Below, one piece after another: positions 54,334 through 64,000 of a DNA stretch of 64,000 nt. A program made the translations under genes and the position numbers. How positions within the stretch are numbered: the first letter of the stretch is position 1; every line of letters starts with the position of its first letter. The notes under the pieces are model-generated. The model ran no database searches, was not told where the DNA came from, and saw only the letters and a list, made by a program, of their open reading frames with translations. This DNA comes from Linum tenue (Eukaryota > Streptophyta > Magnoliopsida > Malpighiales > Linaceae). The stretch lies in contig CAMGYJ010000002.1 in NCBI GenBank assembly GCA_946122785.1, positions 63,203,703 through 63,267,702 on the forward strand. The letters run 5' to 3'.

Positions 54334-57145
54334 ATGGTAGTGCCGAAGGCTAACGAGAGAGGAAAGAATGGCAGCCTGGAGAGCCTGCTGGACATGGACG
54401 AGACCGCGGGGCGAAGGAGAAACGGCGGCGTGGGAGGTGGGAGTGGTACCCTGCCGCAGAAGATGGTGCAGGGGAACGGGCTGGTGTTCAAGAACCTGTC
54501 CTACAGTGTGATGAAGAAGCAGAAGAAGGACGGGGTTTGGATCACCAAAGAGGCTTATCTGCTCAACGACATCTCCGGCCAGGCTGTCCAGGGCGAGATC
54601 ATGGCCATCATGGGGCCTAGTGGTGCTGGCAAATCCACATTCCTCGACGCCCTCGCCGGCCGGATTGCTCAGGGCAGCCTTGAAGGCTCTGTTCGAATCG
54701 ACGGCAAGCCGGTAACGTAGCTAAGCTAATTGCTGAGTCCTTTCATTCTTTGGCTTGCCAAATTCACCATTTTCTTGATTGATTGTTAATTACAACTTGT
54801 AGGTGACCACAAGCTATATGAAGATGATATCATCTTACGTGATGCAAGAGGACCAGCTCTTCCCCATGTTGACCGTCTTCGAGACCTTCATGTTTGCTGC
54901 TGAAGTAAGGCTTCCACCCACCATTTCCAGGGCGGAGAAGAAGAAGAGAGTCCATGAACTCATCGCCCAACTCGGCCTCACGGTACTGATCCTCCTTATC
55001 ACTTGGTTTTTTCACTCTTCAATTCAAGCATTTTGATTCTGCCTTGTTTCCTCTGCAAATTACCTATAAAAATAAAGCATTACCCTCGAATGGTTACAGA
55101 GTGCGACCCATACTTACATAGGCGACGAAGGAAGGAGAGGGGTTTCCGGTGGAGAACGCCGGAGAGTGTCTATCGGAATCGACATCATTCACAAGCCACC
55201 GCTGTTGTTCCTCGATGAACCCACCTCCGGCCTGGATTCCACCAGCGCTTACAGCGTGGTGGAGAAGGTCAAGGACATTGCACGAGAAGGGAGCATCGTA
55301 TTGATGACCATTCATCAGCCTTCTTACAGGATCCAACTGCTCTTGGATCGGATCACCGTTTTGGCCAGGTAAAACCAAATTTAACCAAAACTTACACAAG
55401 GGTGTTCTGATAACCTTGATTCAAACTGAATCATGTTGTGTCTCATCATACACAGGGGAAGGTTGATTTACATGGGTAGCCCAGGCGCTATTCCGGCTTA
55501 CTTGTCTGGGTTCAGTCGGCCGGTTCCTGATAGCGAAAACAGTGTTGAGTATCTGCTAGACGTGATCAAAGAGTACGATGAATCAACCTTAGGATTAGAC
55601 CCTCTTGTATTGTACCAGAGAGATGGGATCAAACCTGATCAAGTGGCCATGACACCGATCCCTAAACCCATCAAAACCCCCAAAACTCCAAACAAAAGAG
55701 CCGATTCGGGCCTTAGGGTTTCCATTCCACTTCAAAGCCAAGCTTTCTCTACCTCAGCAACTCCCAGAGCAGACCCATCCAGCCAATTTGACTACCCAGA
55801 CGATGAAGACGACGACTTTGACAATTCACTGGAACGCAGGAAAGCAACTGTCCACACGCCAATGCACCACAACCACACACCAAGTGGATACCATCATAAT
55901 CCTCGCCTAGCTTCACATTTTTACAAGGATTTCTCTGTTTGGTTGTACCAAGGCTTCACCGGCACACCACGCCGGCCACCTTCATGGACTCCCGCTAGAA
56001 CCCCTGGCAAAACCCCTATCTCCACCGCCGCCATGGGCGGCGGCGCCACCAGCAGATTCTCAACTCCACAGCGAAACCCTAAAACCCCAATCCCTCTCAC
56101 CCTCCCCATCCACACATCCCCATCCCCTTCCCCTTCTCCATATCGATATGAAACTACTTTCGAAGATGATGATGACGACGACGACTACGAGGAAGAACAA
56201 GTGCTCGACCAGCCCGACCACAGGACCAAATTCGCGAACCCGTGGGTTCGCGAAGTGGGCGTGCTCTGCTGGAGGACGATGTTGAATGTAGTCCGGACGC
56301 CAGAGCTTTTCCTCTCGAGAGAGATCGTCCTCGTGGTCATGGCCCTCATCCTCTCTTCCCTGTTCAAGAATCTAGGGGACACCTCTTTCAAGGCGGTGAA
56401 CCACCTCCTGAATTTCTACATCTTCGCCGTATGCCTCGTCTTCTTCTCGTCGAACGACGCCGTCCCGACCTTCATCCAGGAGCGATTCATCTTCATCCGG
56501 GAGACCTCGCACAACTCCTACCGCGCCTCCTCCTACGTCGTCTCCACGCTCATCGTCTACCTCCCTTTCTTCGCCGTCCAAGGGTTCAGCTTCGCGGCAA
56601 TCACCAAGTTCTGCCTCCACCTCAGGAGCAGCCTGTTCAAGTTCTGGATGATCCTCTTCGCGTCGCTCATCACCACCAACGCCTACGTCATGCTCGTCAG
56701 CGCCCTGGTCCCCAGCTACATCACCGGGTACGCCGTCGTCATAGCCACCACCGCGCTCTTCTTCCTCACCTGCGGGTTCTTCCTCAAGCGGACCAAGATC
56801 CCGATCTGGTGGCGCTGGCTCCACTACATCTCGGCGATCAAGTACCCGTTCGAGGCGATGCTGACGAACGAGTTCAGAGGGGAGAGGTGCTACAACGGGA
56901 CGTCCAGCGACCTGTCGCCTGGGCCGTTGGGGGAGCCCAAATTCAGTGATCTACATGCTGGGTTGATTGCTGGAGGGAAGGCGGAGGGGCTTTGCCCGTT
57001 GATTGGAGAAGATGTGTTGTCGTCCATGGATATTACGATTGATAATTTGTGGTATGATGTTGCGATCTTGCTGGCTTGGGGAGTGCTCTACCGGCTCTTC
57101 TTGTATGTGGTGCTCCGATTCTACTCCAAGAACGAGAGGAAGTGA
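54334..57145 (+). CDS. STR: ABCG half-transporter of the STR (STUNTED ARBUSCULE) type
   Basis: Four exons: 54334-54711, 54803-54982, 55100-55368 and 55456-57145, with GT-AG borders and matching phases, 838 aa. The nucleotide-binding domain has Walker A GPSGAGKS at 94-101, signature VSGGE at 201-205 and Walker B LLFLDE at 221-226. A long Pro/Thr-rich linker ([33 protein letters not shown]) is characteristic of STR. The membrane domain follows ([32 protein letters not shown], ending FYSKNERK). In the family, STR pairs with a second half-transporter, STR2, in the periarbuscular membrane and is needed for arbuscule development, with export of lipid precursors to the fungus the favoured role. The start at [10 protein letters not shown] aligns with the known N-terminus. 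An upstream in-frame ATG at 54076 would add 86 residues of unconserved sequence. No defect seen. Confidence 0.93.
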
Positions 57146-57289
57146 GATTGCGTAGAAAATTGGATTGGGTTTTGGTTTTCTTTCTCTTTTTTTTTTTTTT
57201 ATTTCTGTAGTTTTTTTTAATGTGAATGGGGAAGAAATTTATGCATGACAGCTAGAAATAAGTGAAGACTATGTGGAGTTCTGTTTGAG
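57146..57289 (+). other. STR 3' flank
   Basis: T-rich sequence after the stop codon (runs of T at 57187 and 57210). It contains the 3' UTR, which may continue into the hAT fragment that starts about 145 bp downstream. Confidence 0.45.
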
Positions 57290-57575
57290 ATTTTCGGTTT
57301 GCTTGTATGCTCTAAATGGTGTTTTTTGTATGAATAATTTGTATGAGAAAATTGAAGTTAAACTTTTATTTTGAAAGAAACTTGTTATTGTAAATTTTTT
57401 ACCACAAAAACTCACGGGTACCCATGAACCTGCGGATACCCAGCGGGCTGGGTTGGATTTGAGTTTTTCAAACCCAGTGGATTTTACACCGAATTTTTTT
57501 TTTTTGCGGATAAACCCATGAGTTTGATTTTGGGTTTGACAAAACCCGCCCCAACCCGACCCATTGCCATCCCTA
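57290..57575. mobile_element. hAT half-element in the STR 3' flank
   Basis: The right end read inward is TAGGGATGGCAATGGGTCGG. The sequence is a close reverse-complement match to 39387-39655 (shared words include caaattattcatacaaaa and gagcatacaagcaaacc), but the other end is missing. A truncated copy of the same hAT subfamily. Confidence 0.8.
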
Positions 57576-58270
57576 ACCACCAGCAACCCACTAGCTCAAA
57601 ACGTTGGATTGTTGAAGCTAGCCACCCTAGATGGAAGATCGAAATAAACAAGCAAATGGGACCCATAAACTCGTCTCGAAACCTTACCTCGTTGGGCCAA
57701 AAACTTCCAATACCTCTCAGAACATCCAAACAAGAGCCCAACTTCAGAGTTTTGGACATCCGGCGATGAAAAAACATGGATCAGTCTATGCCTTCTAATT
57801 TTCAACCGCATCATTGCCGATTCACGGAGGAGGGCATAAGAATCTTCGAAAATACATCTGTTTATGTAGGTTGATTTAAAAAAAATTTGTTTTCTTACTA
57901 GTTTATTAAGTTTACACATTTTTTTACATTGATCCAAATTGAGATAGATAAATTATTGATTTATACCAGATTACAACTGTTGGTTCTTCGATTTGGAGAT
58001 AATTATTGAAGCAGGGGGTCTCGTTCCAGTTTTGTATGGATGTGAATAATGAGGGTGTTGTAACTTGGGAAGGCAACCCTATGCTAAAGTATTTGATGGC
58101 AAGTTTTGTAGATCAAGTTTATAATAGACTGGTTGTGTAAGTGGTTGGTAATACTGAACAGAATTGTCGCAGGGGATAAATTGAAGGTCATGGGGCAAGA
58201 TAAATGATGCTTCATGTTATGTGTTGTGCTGCAGAGGAAAGTAGAGATAAGTCTTTTTGGCCACTGTGAG
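57576..58270. other. Intergenic spacer, no gene seen
   Basis: Mixed composition and short frames only. At 57590-57800 a minus-strand frame is open but shows no family features. Nothing else recognised. Confidence 0.4.
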
Positions 58271-58720
58271 TAGAATTGTTAATGAATCAAATCGCTTATG
58301 AACGACTTGGTGTCTGACTCAAAAGGAACTCGTTCAACACTCGATCTGTCTTAATTGAGCTAGCTTGCGAACAAGCTCGTTAACTAAACGAACGGATCGA
58401 ACTCGAGTCAAACCATGTTCAGCTCGAAAGCTCGGAAACAAGCTTGTATTGAAATTGGGATAAATATTGTGTTTTATTTTGCTAGACTTTGCTATATGTT
58501 TGAATATAATTTTGTGCTCAGTTATAGCTCAATCTTGAACTATCATGAACATTTTATGAGTTGAACTCAATTTTGGCCTCGTTAACCTTATTTGGCGACT
58601 CGAGCTTGCATATTAAAACTCGTGACAAACTCGAGCCAAGTTCGAACTTGGAAATAATTTAAATAGCCGAGTCCGAACTATGGCAAAGTTCGGCTAAGCT
58701 CGGATCATTAACAACCCTGA
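58271..58720. mobile_element. Probable hAT element with ttgttaatga ends
   Basis: The left end (aattgttaatgaatc) and the right end read inward (gggttgttaatgatcc) are alike. Between them are gctcg/cgagc-rich words (gctcgaaagctcg, actcgagc) near both rims and an AT-rich centre, the usual build of plant hAT elements. The flanks share tgagta but no clean 8-bp duplication, so exact borders are uncertain. Confidence 0.55.
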
Positions 58721-58881
58721 GTAAGCTAGACGTTTCTTTTCTGCAATCTTTGGAACTATAATTCAGTCATGGCCTCGTACTTGGGAGCATATGTTGAAGG
58801 AAGCTAGTGATGTGGCGAGGACTGGTGGAAAGCATGGACGAGTTTACTGTGCGATTTGATGTTGATCTGTCTATTCGCTAT

Positions 58882-59364
58882 TAGGGATGGCAATTTCGAC
58901 CTGACCCGTTTTACCCGACCTGTTTGACCTGTTTTGGGGCGGGTCGGACCCGCCCCGTAGGCGGGGCGGGGCGGGGCGGGCATGGGTAGTCTCATCGACC
59001 CGACCTGCCCTGACCCGCCCCATTCTCGACCCGTTCTTGTCTAAATTACATGAAATCTTAGTCAAATTACTTTGAGTTTTCCTTTTATTGCATCATATTT
59101 TAGCTATAATAAAGTTGTAAATTAGTGAAAACCTCAATTTCTCCAATAATTTTAACTACAATTGTCATAATATTGTTTGTTTTCTTAGTTTTATAATAAA
59201 AATAACAAATATTTTTAATGTTTTTCATATAAATTGCATACCCATTGGGTCGACCTGCCCCGACCCACGACCCGTGATCAATTACCCGACCTGGACCCGC
59301 CCTGCCACGGGGCGGGTCTGGGTACCAAGAAACCCGCCCCGGACCTGCCCCATTGCCATTCCTA
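58882..59364. mobile_element. hAT element (TAGGGATGGCAA family)
   Basis: Ends TAGGGATGGCAATTTCG and, from the right, TAGGAATGGCAATGGGG. Perfect 8-bp duplication TTCGCTAT (58874-58881 and 59365-59372). Rims contain cgacccg/gggcggg words, including ggggcggggcggggcggg at 58963. Non-coding. Confidence 0.92.
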
Positions 59365-59449
59365 TTCGCTATGGAAGGAAAGATCTATTCGAGTTTTTGG
59401 AGGGGAAAATGCATTTTTTTTTTTTTTTTTGCATTATAATGGCGCTTCA

Positions 59450-59726
59450 GGGGTCATTTGGATCCAGGTTTTTAATTTGTGGGATTTTGGCTCAAATCAC
59501 TGGTTTAAAAACCCAGGTTTTTAATTTGTGGAATTTGTGTGGGATTTCAAAATAGCTGATCACCATCAGCTATTTCATAATCCCACAATTGTGGGTTTCT
59601 GAAATCTCTAATATTTAAAATCTCTTATCATATAATTGCTTTCCAAACGAGTGATTTTAATAAAATCCCACATTATGTAGGATTGTGCTCAAATCCCACA
59701 CCCAAAACCTGCATCCAAATGACCCC
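59450..59726. mobile_element. Tourist-like MITE related to the TAT intron element
   Basis: Ends GGGGTCATTTGGATCCAGG and, from the right, GGGGTCATTTGGATGCAGG, flanked by the 3-bp duplication TCA. The internal agctgatcaccatcagct hairpin and the tcccacaattgtgggtttctg motif match the ends of the 1.14-kb element at 19505-20645, of which this is a short relative. Confidence 0.82.
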
Positions 59727-60020
59727 TCAAAGAGTTGTTGCTTTTTGCGATGTGAAACACAACTTTAGGTTTAGAATTAAAGAGTCTTTATGTGCTTAGT
59801 AGTTTGATTTGAGGTTAACTGAGATGTAGTCACATTAGTACACGTTTCTAAAGTTTTTTTGGATGGCTTGATGGATTAGATCCAAATGAGCTTACAAGAA
59901 TATGCTAATTACTAGGTCAATAAAATTTGTCTTTTTATGTAGGATCTGGCCGACTCCGCCCTCTGTCTCGACTCAAACAAATAGCCGGAGACTCCAAGAA
60001 GCACCGGGTAGAAAATAGAA

Positions 60021-60842
60021 ATGAAGCATCGATCAAGGAAAATAAATATTTTGTCAAGTTTAACTCATGATCCTAATTATATGTTTAGGGAATTTCGACA
60101 AAACAGTGGGCATTCGATCGGTTTTCCCTTTTCTTTTCTTCTCCACTCTTCCGTGAAGAAGAGGCAGCAGGCTAGGCAAAAGATGCTAACCAGAAGAATC
60201 ACGAAATGTATCCCAATTCCACATCCAGCAGCAGCAGCACCGCCATTTGCCCACCCGGCCTGCTGGGTTCCGGCTGTAAAAAGCCCAAGAAGAAGAAGAA
60301 GAAGTAATACAAGTCAAAGACGGCTTCCGGCCGTATCCAGAGCCAGAACCCAAGACTCCAGCCCAACCCCGGGACCAGTCCAGGCATTCGTCCACAATTC
60401 TATCCAAAACATCTTCCCTTTCATCCTCTGCGCTTCCGTAACCGTCACCCCGGCCAACGCCTTCGCCGTGACCGCGGCGGCGCTATTTATTCTCCTCGCC
60501 GGTGCTTGCGCACCTCCGATCTTTAACACCCTGCCGAGGATGCTGACGTGGCGGGATGAGCTAAGCGCAGGGTGGTGGCCGATGAGAAGATGCCACAATA
60601 ACGAGACGAGCTTGGCGGATGTGCTTCCCCGGCCGGAATCGAATGGGAGTGCCAGCTGGAGCTGGAAGGGGAATTGGTGGCGCTTCAACATCGAAGATTT
60701 TATGCCGACCTGGGGAGATGCTCCTACGACGGAGGAATTCTGGTACTGCGTCGTCTTTTTGCTGGCTTTGGGCGTCCTTCGCCGACTCTACATTTATGTG
60801 CGGGAATTGTGCCCTAAGGGCGAGGGGAAGAAGGTTTCATGA
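60021..60842 (+). CDS. Uncharacterised ORF; C-terminal half resembles a shortened ABCG membrane end
   Basis: A 273-codon open frame. The N-terminal 130 residues are low-complexity, basic and proline-rich, and I recognise nothing there. From 60456 on: a hydrophobic stretch NAFAVTAAALFILLAG, a loop with RCHNNET, then EEFWYCVVFLLALGVLRRLYIYV and a basic tail. This order and several residues parallel the last part of the STR protein 3 kb upstream ([43 protein letters not shown]), although the intervening IP..W..HY.S..KYPFE segment is lost. It could be a decayed ABCG fragment given a new start, or a chance membrane ORF. Two predicted membrane spans. Whether it is transcribed is unknown. Confidence 0.4.
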   Translation: MKHRSRKINILSSLTHDPNYMFREFRQNSGHSIGFPFSFLLHSSVKKRQQARQKMLTRRITKCIPIPHPAAAAPPFAHPACWVPAVKSPRRRRRSNTSQRRLPAVSRARTQDSSPTPGPVQAFVHNSIQNIFPFILCASVTVTPANAFAVTAAALFILLAGACAPPIFNTLPRMLTWRDELSAGWWPMRRCHNNETSLADVLPRPESNGSASWSWKGNWWRFNIEDFMPTWGDAPTTEEFWYCVVFLLALGVLRRLYIYVRELCPKGEGKKVS

Positions 60843-61292
60843 AATGGGGTATTGGGCCAGGATCGACGGCCGGCCCAGCAGGCCTCGTCTTCCGAATGTC
60901 CACGCGAGGAAGCAGAGGTAGTCCACAATTCCGAGTTGTGTGTGGGCGTGTGGCCATGTTGTTAGAAGTTTATGTACTAGAATGTAATTAGCATCCTGTC
61001 ATTACGATTAATTACTTATTGTGACCCGTGTGTTAGGGTTACAGTCGGCTGGGTGTAATATATATTTATATATATGTTGAATAGCTGAGACTGAGAAGTG
61101 TACCAAGTGTATGAGGAATAAAACTACACTACACCTTGTGTCGTGATTATTCTTAATGATTATTGATAAAGCTACACTACGAGACTGGTTTATTAAAATA
61201 AGGAAGAAAAGACCGGGAATTAGACGAAACCCTAGCTCCGAATTTCTCGGAGCTGCGATTTTCGGTGAGGCTGCGTAGACGCGACGACCGCC
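60843..61292. other. Spacer between the ORF and the LINE
   Basis: Contains AT-rich DNA (atatatatttatatatatg at about 61055) and gaggaataaaac at about 61110, a possible polyadenylation context. The direct repeat aagctacactac / aaactacactac occurs at 61125 and 61169. The LINE 5' UTR probably begins in its right part. Confidence 0.4.
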
Positions 61293-63086
61293 ATGACCAA
61301 TCTCGTTCCGGGAGCCTCCCTCCCGGAGCCCCACCCGCCGGATGTTAACGCGGGCTCAAGGCGGCCGCCGCAAACAACGTCATCGCCGAATAGTAAGGCT
61401 GGAAGGGAGATGCAGCAAGCGAAGAAGAAAGCAAAGGCCATGAACGTGAACCCGCTCTTCGAAACCGCTCCGGTCACGGAGGAAACGGTAGAGATGGAGG
61501 GGATCCACAGACAGGAGGAAGCAAACGACACCCAAGACCGGGTGCGGACGCCTCCGGTGTCAGCATGGGGACAAGGAAAGAAACTTTTCAGTGAGGTTCT
61601 TCAGGAGGATGTCTGGTACGTGGCTGAATCTGATTCTGAGGACGTCGATGCAGCCATGCGCGAGGATGATCTGGATGACGAAATACCTGAGGACGACGAT
61701 CCGAAGTGCCCAACCATCCCATTCAAAGCAATGGAGAAACTGAGGTACATGCGAAAGTGGAGATCGGCATTGATTGTGAAAGTGTTGGGGAAAACTTTTC
61801 CTTTCCAGGCTATCAGCCGGCGGTTGGAAACATTATGGGCTAAGTGCGGGACCCTGCAGGTATCTAGTCTCTCTTGGGGCTTTTACGCAGTTCGCTTCAC
61901 TAGCCAAATGGATTATGAGCAGGCGGCGCAGGGAGGACCTTGGACCATGGGTGGACATTACATTACGGTGCGACCGTGGCGGAAAGGTTTTGACCCTCGC
62001 ACAGCGGAGGTAGCAACAACCATGGTTTGGGCCCGATTGCCGGGTCTACCTATCGAGTTCATCAACCGTGAAGCAGCGGAACGCATTGCGTCAAGGATCG
62101 GCCGGGTAATCAAGGTGGACCGTGCTACCCAGAATGGGGATATGGATATGGGACGTTTTGCTCGAGTTTGTGTTGAGGTTGACCTCACCAAACCGCTTCT
62201 CTCGCAGTATAAAATTGAAGGCCGAACCTACTTCATTGAGTACGAGGGCTTATACCGTATATGTACTGAATGTGGTCAATATGGGCATAGCTCGACCGGC
62301 TGTCCTTCACTCTGCAGGCCATTGGAAGAGACAGCTACAGCCAAGCCGGCGGAAGCAGCTCCTGTGCAGCCGACGAAGCCGTATGGGGATTGGATGGTTG
62401 CGAAGTCCAAGTCGCAAAACCGAGCTAACAAAGGCACCAAACAAAAACCTGGAGTACCAGCTCAAGAAGCGAATCTTTCGTCACCTCGTCAGGCTCCTGG
62501 CTCGCGTTTCGGTGTCTTGAACACGGAGGAAGAGGTAGTTAATGAGGACAACATGGAACTGGAAACTATCACGGGAGAGACTGCTGTCCGGAATTCAACG
62601 GGGGAAGATAACACCAAGGGCGGAACGCAACCCGCCGGTACAGTCGTTGTATCAACCGAAAAGAATGGGAGGGAAATGCCTCCGACGGTGGTAAACTTGT
62701 TCTCAAACCCTCCTTTGGACGGAGGAGAAAAGTTGGTGACGGTTCCTATCCATTTTGGGGCAACCCCAACAGCCAACCAAAGCTTAGGACCGAGTGGGGT
62801 TGGTGGTAACTCCCACCCGGATAAGAATGGGCAGATGATTCCAGTGCAACCCCATGGGTGTCTGGGGGAAGGAACAGGACCAAAGAAGCCACCTGCCACC
62901 ACTAAAGCTAAAACGCAAGCGGTGGTAGGCCAGATGGATGGTCATGTCGGCAAAGATAAAAGGAAAAGTAACTCCAAGGCCACCTCCGCTACGCCGATAT
63001 CAGGGGGCAAGGGTTTACAAGGACAGTCGAGGTCGGGAGGCTCGGGGAGCCAGGAGGATGCTGCTCCGGTTTGTCAGCCCGGCTAG
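61293..63086 (+). CDS. LINE ORF1: DUF4283-type gag-like protein with zinc knuckle
   Basis: An intact frame of 597 codons. The acidic, variable N-terminus (about 1-140) is followed by the DUF4283 region of plant LINE and LINE-derived proteins (WRSALIVKVLGKTFPFQ, then SLSWGFYAVRF, GPWTMGGHYITVRPWRKGF, VWARLPGLPIEF and ARVCVEVDLTKPLL). Next comes a CCHC zinc knuckle (CTECGQYGHSSTGC), then a long polar tail. ORF1 proteins bind the element's RNA. ORF2 starts 50 bp after this stop, as is usual in plant L1-type LINEs. Confidence 0.88.
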   Translation: MTNLVPGASLPEPHPPDVNAGSRRPPQTTSSPNSKAGREMQQAKKKAKAMNVNPLFETAPVTEETVEMEGIHRQEEANDTQDRVRTPPVSAWGQGKKLFSEVLQEDVWYVAESDSEDVDAAMREDDLDDEIPEDDDPKCPTIPFKAMEKLRYMRKWRSALIVKVLGKTFPFQAISRRLETLWAKCGTLQVSSLSWGFYAVRFTSQMDYEQAAQGGPWTMGGHYITVRPWRKGFDPRTAEVATTMVWARLPGLPIEFINREAAERIASRIGRVIKVDRATQNGDMDMGRFARVCVEVDLTKPLLSQYKIEGRTYFIEYEGLYRICTECGQYGHSSTGCPSLCRPLEETATAKPAEAAPVQPTKPYGDWMVAKSKSQNRANKGTKQKPGVPAQEANLSSPRQAPGSRFGVLNTEEEVVNEDNMELETITGETAVRNSTGEDNTKGGTQPAGTVVVSTEKNGREMPPTVVNLFSNPPLDGGEKLVTVPIHFGATPTANQSLGPSGVGGNSHPDKNGQMIPVQPHGCLGEGTGPKKPPATTKAKTQAVVGQMDGHVGKDKRKSNSKATSATPISGGKGLQGQSRSGGSGSQEDAAPVCQPG

Positions 63087-63135
63087 CGGTGCCAGGGAAG
63101 GCTCTTTCGGTTCTCTTTTTCCCGTTATCATCATT

Positions 63136-64000
63136 ATGTTAAATGTCTTTGCTTGGAACTGCCAAAGGGCAGGTCATGATCGTTTTGGTTCTTTCTTGCA
63201 GTCGTTTTTTGTGCCGTCTAGGCCTGATATTGTCATCATTGTTGAACCACGAATTAGCGGTAGCGTGGCTCAATGGGTTATTTCCCGTCTGGGTTTTGAC
63301 GGGCTTCTAATGGTTGATGCTGTTGGTTTTTCAGGAGGTATCTGGGTTCTTTGGAATAAACAGGAGCTTTGAGTAACTGAGCTGGATGCTTGTGCGCAGA
63401 TGATCCATTTCAGATGCCAAAGCCTTAACTCGAGTGGTGAGGGAGTGGTTATCTCAGCGGTTTATGGGAGCCCGAACGCAGCTATAAGACAAGAGCTTTG
63501 GGGTCGCATCACTGCTTTGGCTTCTCACACCCATGAGCCATGGCTGTTAGTCGGAGATTTCAACTCTATTTTAGGACCGAATGATCGTCGAGGTGGAGTG
63601 GACTATCAGGAAGCTCGCTCACGACCCTTCCGAGCTTGTCTCAATAACAGCGGTCTGTTCGAAGTGGGTTTCACGGGACCTCGGTTCACTTGGAGACGGG
63701 GTACTCTCTCACAAAGACTGGACTGGGCCCTTTGTAATAAAGAATGGCTCCAGCTTTTCCCAGACACCGTCAACCGACACCTGGAAAGGATCGGCTCGGA
63801 CCACCGCCCCATCCTTGTGCAATCAAAGCCGACAGCCAAACTTGCACTGGACAGGCCCTTTCGGTTCCAGGCTGCATGGCTTGGTCACGATGACTTTGCT
63901 TGTCTTATGGAGGACTCTTGGAATCCCGCTCCCATTATCCCGGTCTCTCTTGCTCGGCTCACTGATGTGCTGAAGGACTGGAACAAACGGGTCTTTGGGA
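63136..64000 (+). pseudogene. LINE ORF2, endonuclease domain, with one in-frame stop; runs off the window
   Basis: Starts MLNVFAWNCQRAG, the first motif of the AP-type endonuclease of plant L1 elements. The frame has a TGA at 63370-63372, then continues in the same frame to the window end with VVISAVYGSPN, WLLVGDFNSIL, the RLDW motif and GSDHRPILV, all conserved endonuclease motifs (GDFN and SDH are catalytic). One base change separates this from an intact ORF2. Reverse transcriptase would follow beyond 64000 and cannot be judged here. Confidence 0.88.

Noticed and set aside
56242..56949. 235-codon frame overlapping the STR membrane domain
   Set aside because: It is a GC-driven shadow of the STR coding frame, rich in R/P/H, with no family features.
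1..64000. CRISPR arrays, bacterial operons, phage or viral genes
   Set aside because: None seen. Spaced repeats here are plant transposon words and satellite-like units, and all recognisable coding regions are plant host or plant transposon genes.

Overview
The window is plant nuclear DNA, almost certainly from a eudicot. It has short exons with GT-AG introns, AT-rich intergenic DNA, a TIR-NB-ARC-LRR resistance gene (a class found in dicots and absent from grasses), copia, LINE, hAT, MULE and PIF/Harbinger elements, and an STR-type ABCG half-transporter. STR is retained in plants that host arbuscular mycorrhizal fungi, so the species is probably a mycorrhizal host. Exon joins, reading phases and target-site duplications below were worked out by eye from the sequence. 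No database search was run.

Layout. 1-7.6 kb: an F-box/LRR-like gene remnant (minus) broken by a frameshift, a hAT element inserted in frame into its coding region, a second hAT exactly at its stop codon, and a gag-protease-only copia element in a duplicated upstream segment. 8.4-11.7 kb: an intact four-exon TNL gene (minus, 911 aa). 12.4-17.4 kb: a hAT element, a 5'-truncated copia element carrying an extra ORF after RNase H, and an inverted-repeat element. 17.8-22.5 kb and 33.3-35.2 kb: two intact paralogous tyrosine-aminotransferase-like genes (minus, 433 and 426 aa). They are separated by 11 kb of repeats: a foldback hit by a MULE, a hAT, and a PIF/Harbinger element with a Myb-like ORF. 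35.5-39.2 kb: a three-level nest (hAT containing a Pack-MULE containing a hAT). The MULE carries captured pieces of an ABHD17-like hydrolase gene and a GH17 beta-1,3-glucanase gene. 39.3-53.8 kb: gene-poor, with more hATs, a 1.07 kb palindromic foldback with 21-bp repeats, a candidate solo LTR, a Tourist-like MITE and a degenerate tandem array of about 168 bp period. 54.3-57.1 kb: intact STR-like ABCG gene (plus, 838 aa). 57.3-60.8 kb: hAT and Tourist-like elements, then a 273-codon ORF whose C-terminal half looks like a shortened ABCG membrane end. 61.3-64 kb: a LINE running off the window, with one in-frame stop in ORF2.

The four intact host genes (TNL, two TATs, STR) are not a functional cluster. 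They stand for pathogen sensing, aromatic amino-acid catabolism and symbiotic lipid export. The most notable signals are the STR gene with a possible ABCG-derived fragment downstream, the nested Pack-MULE, the in-frame hAT insertion in the F-box/LRR gene, and a hAT population whose members nearly all keep readable 8-bp target duplications.
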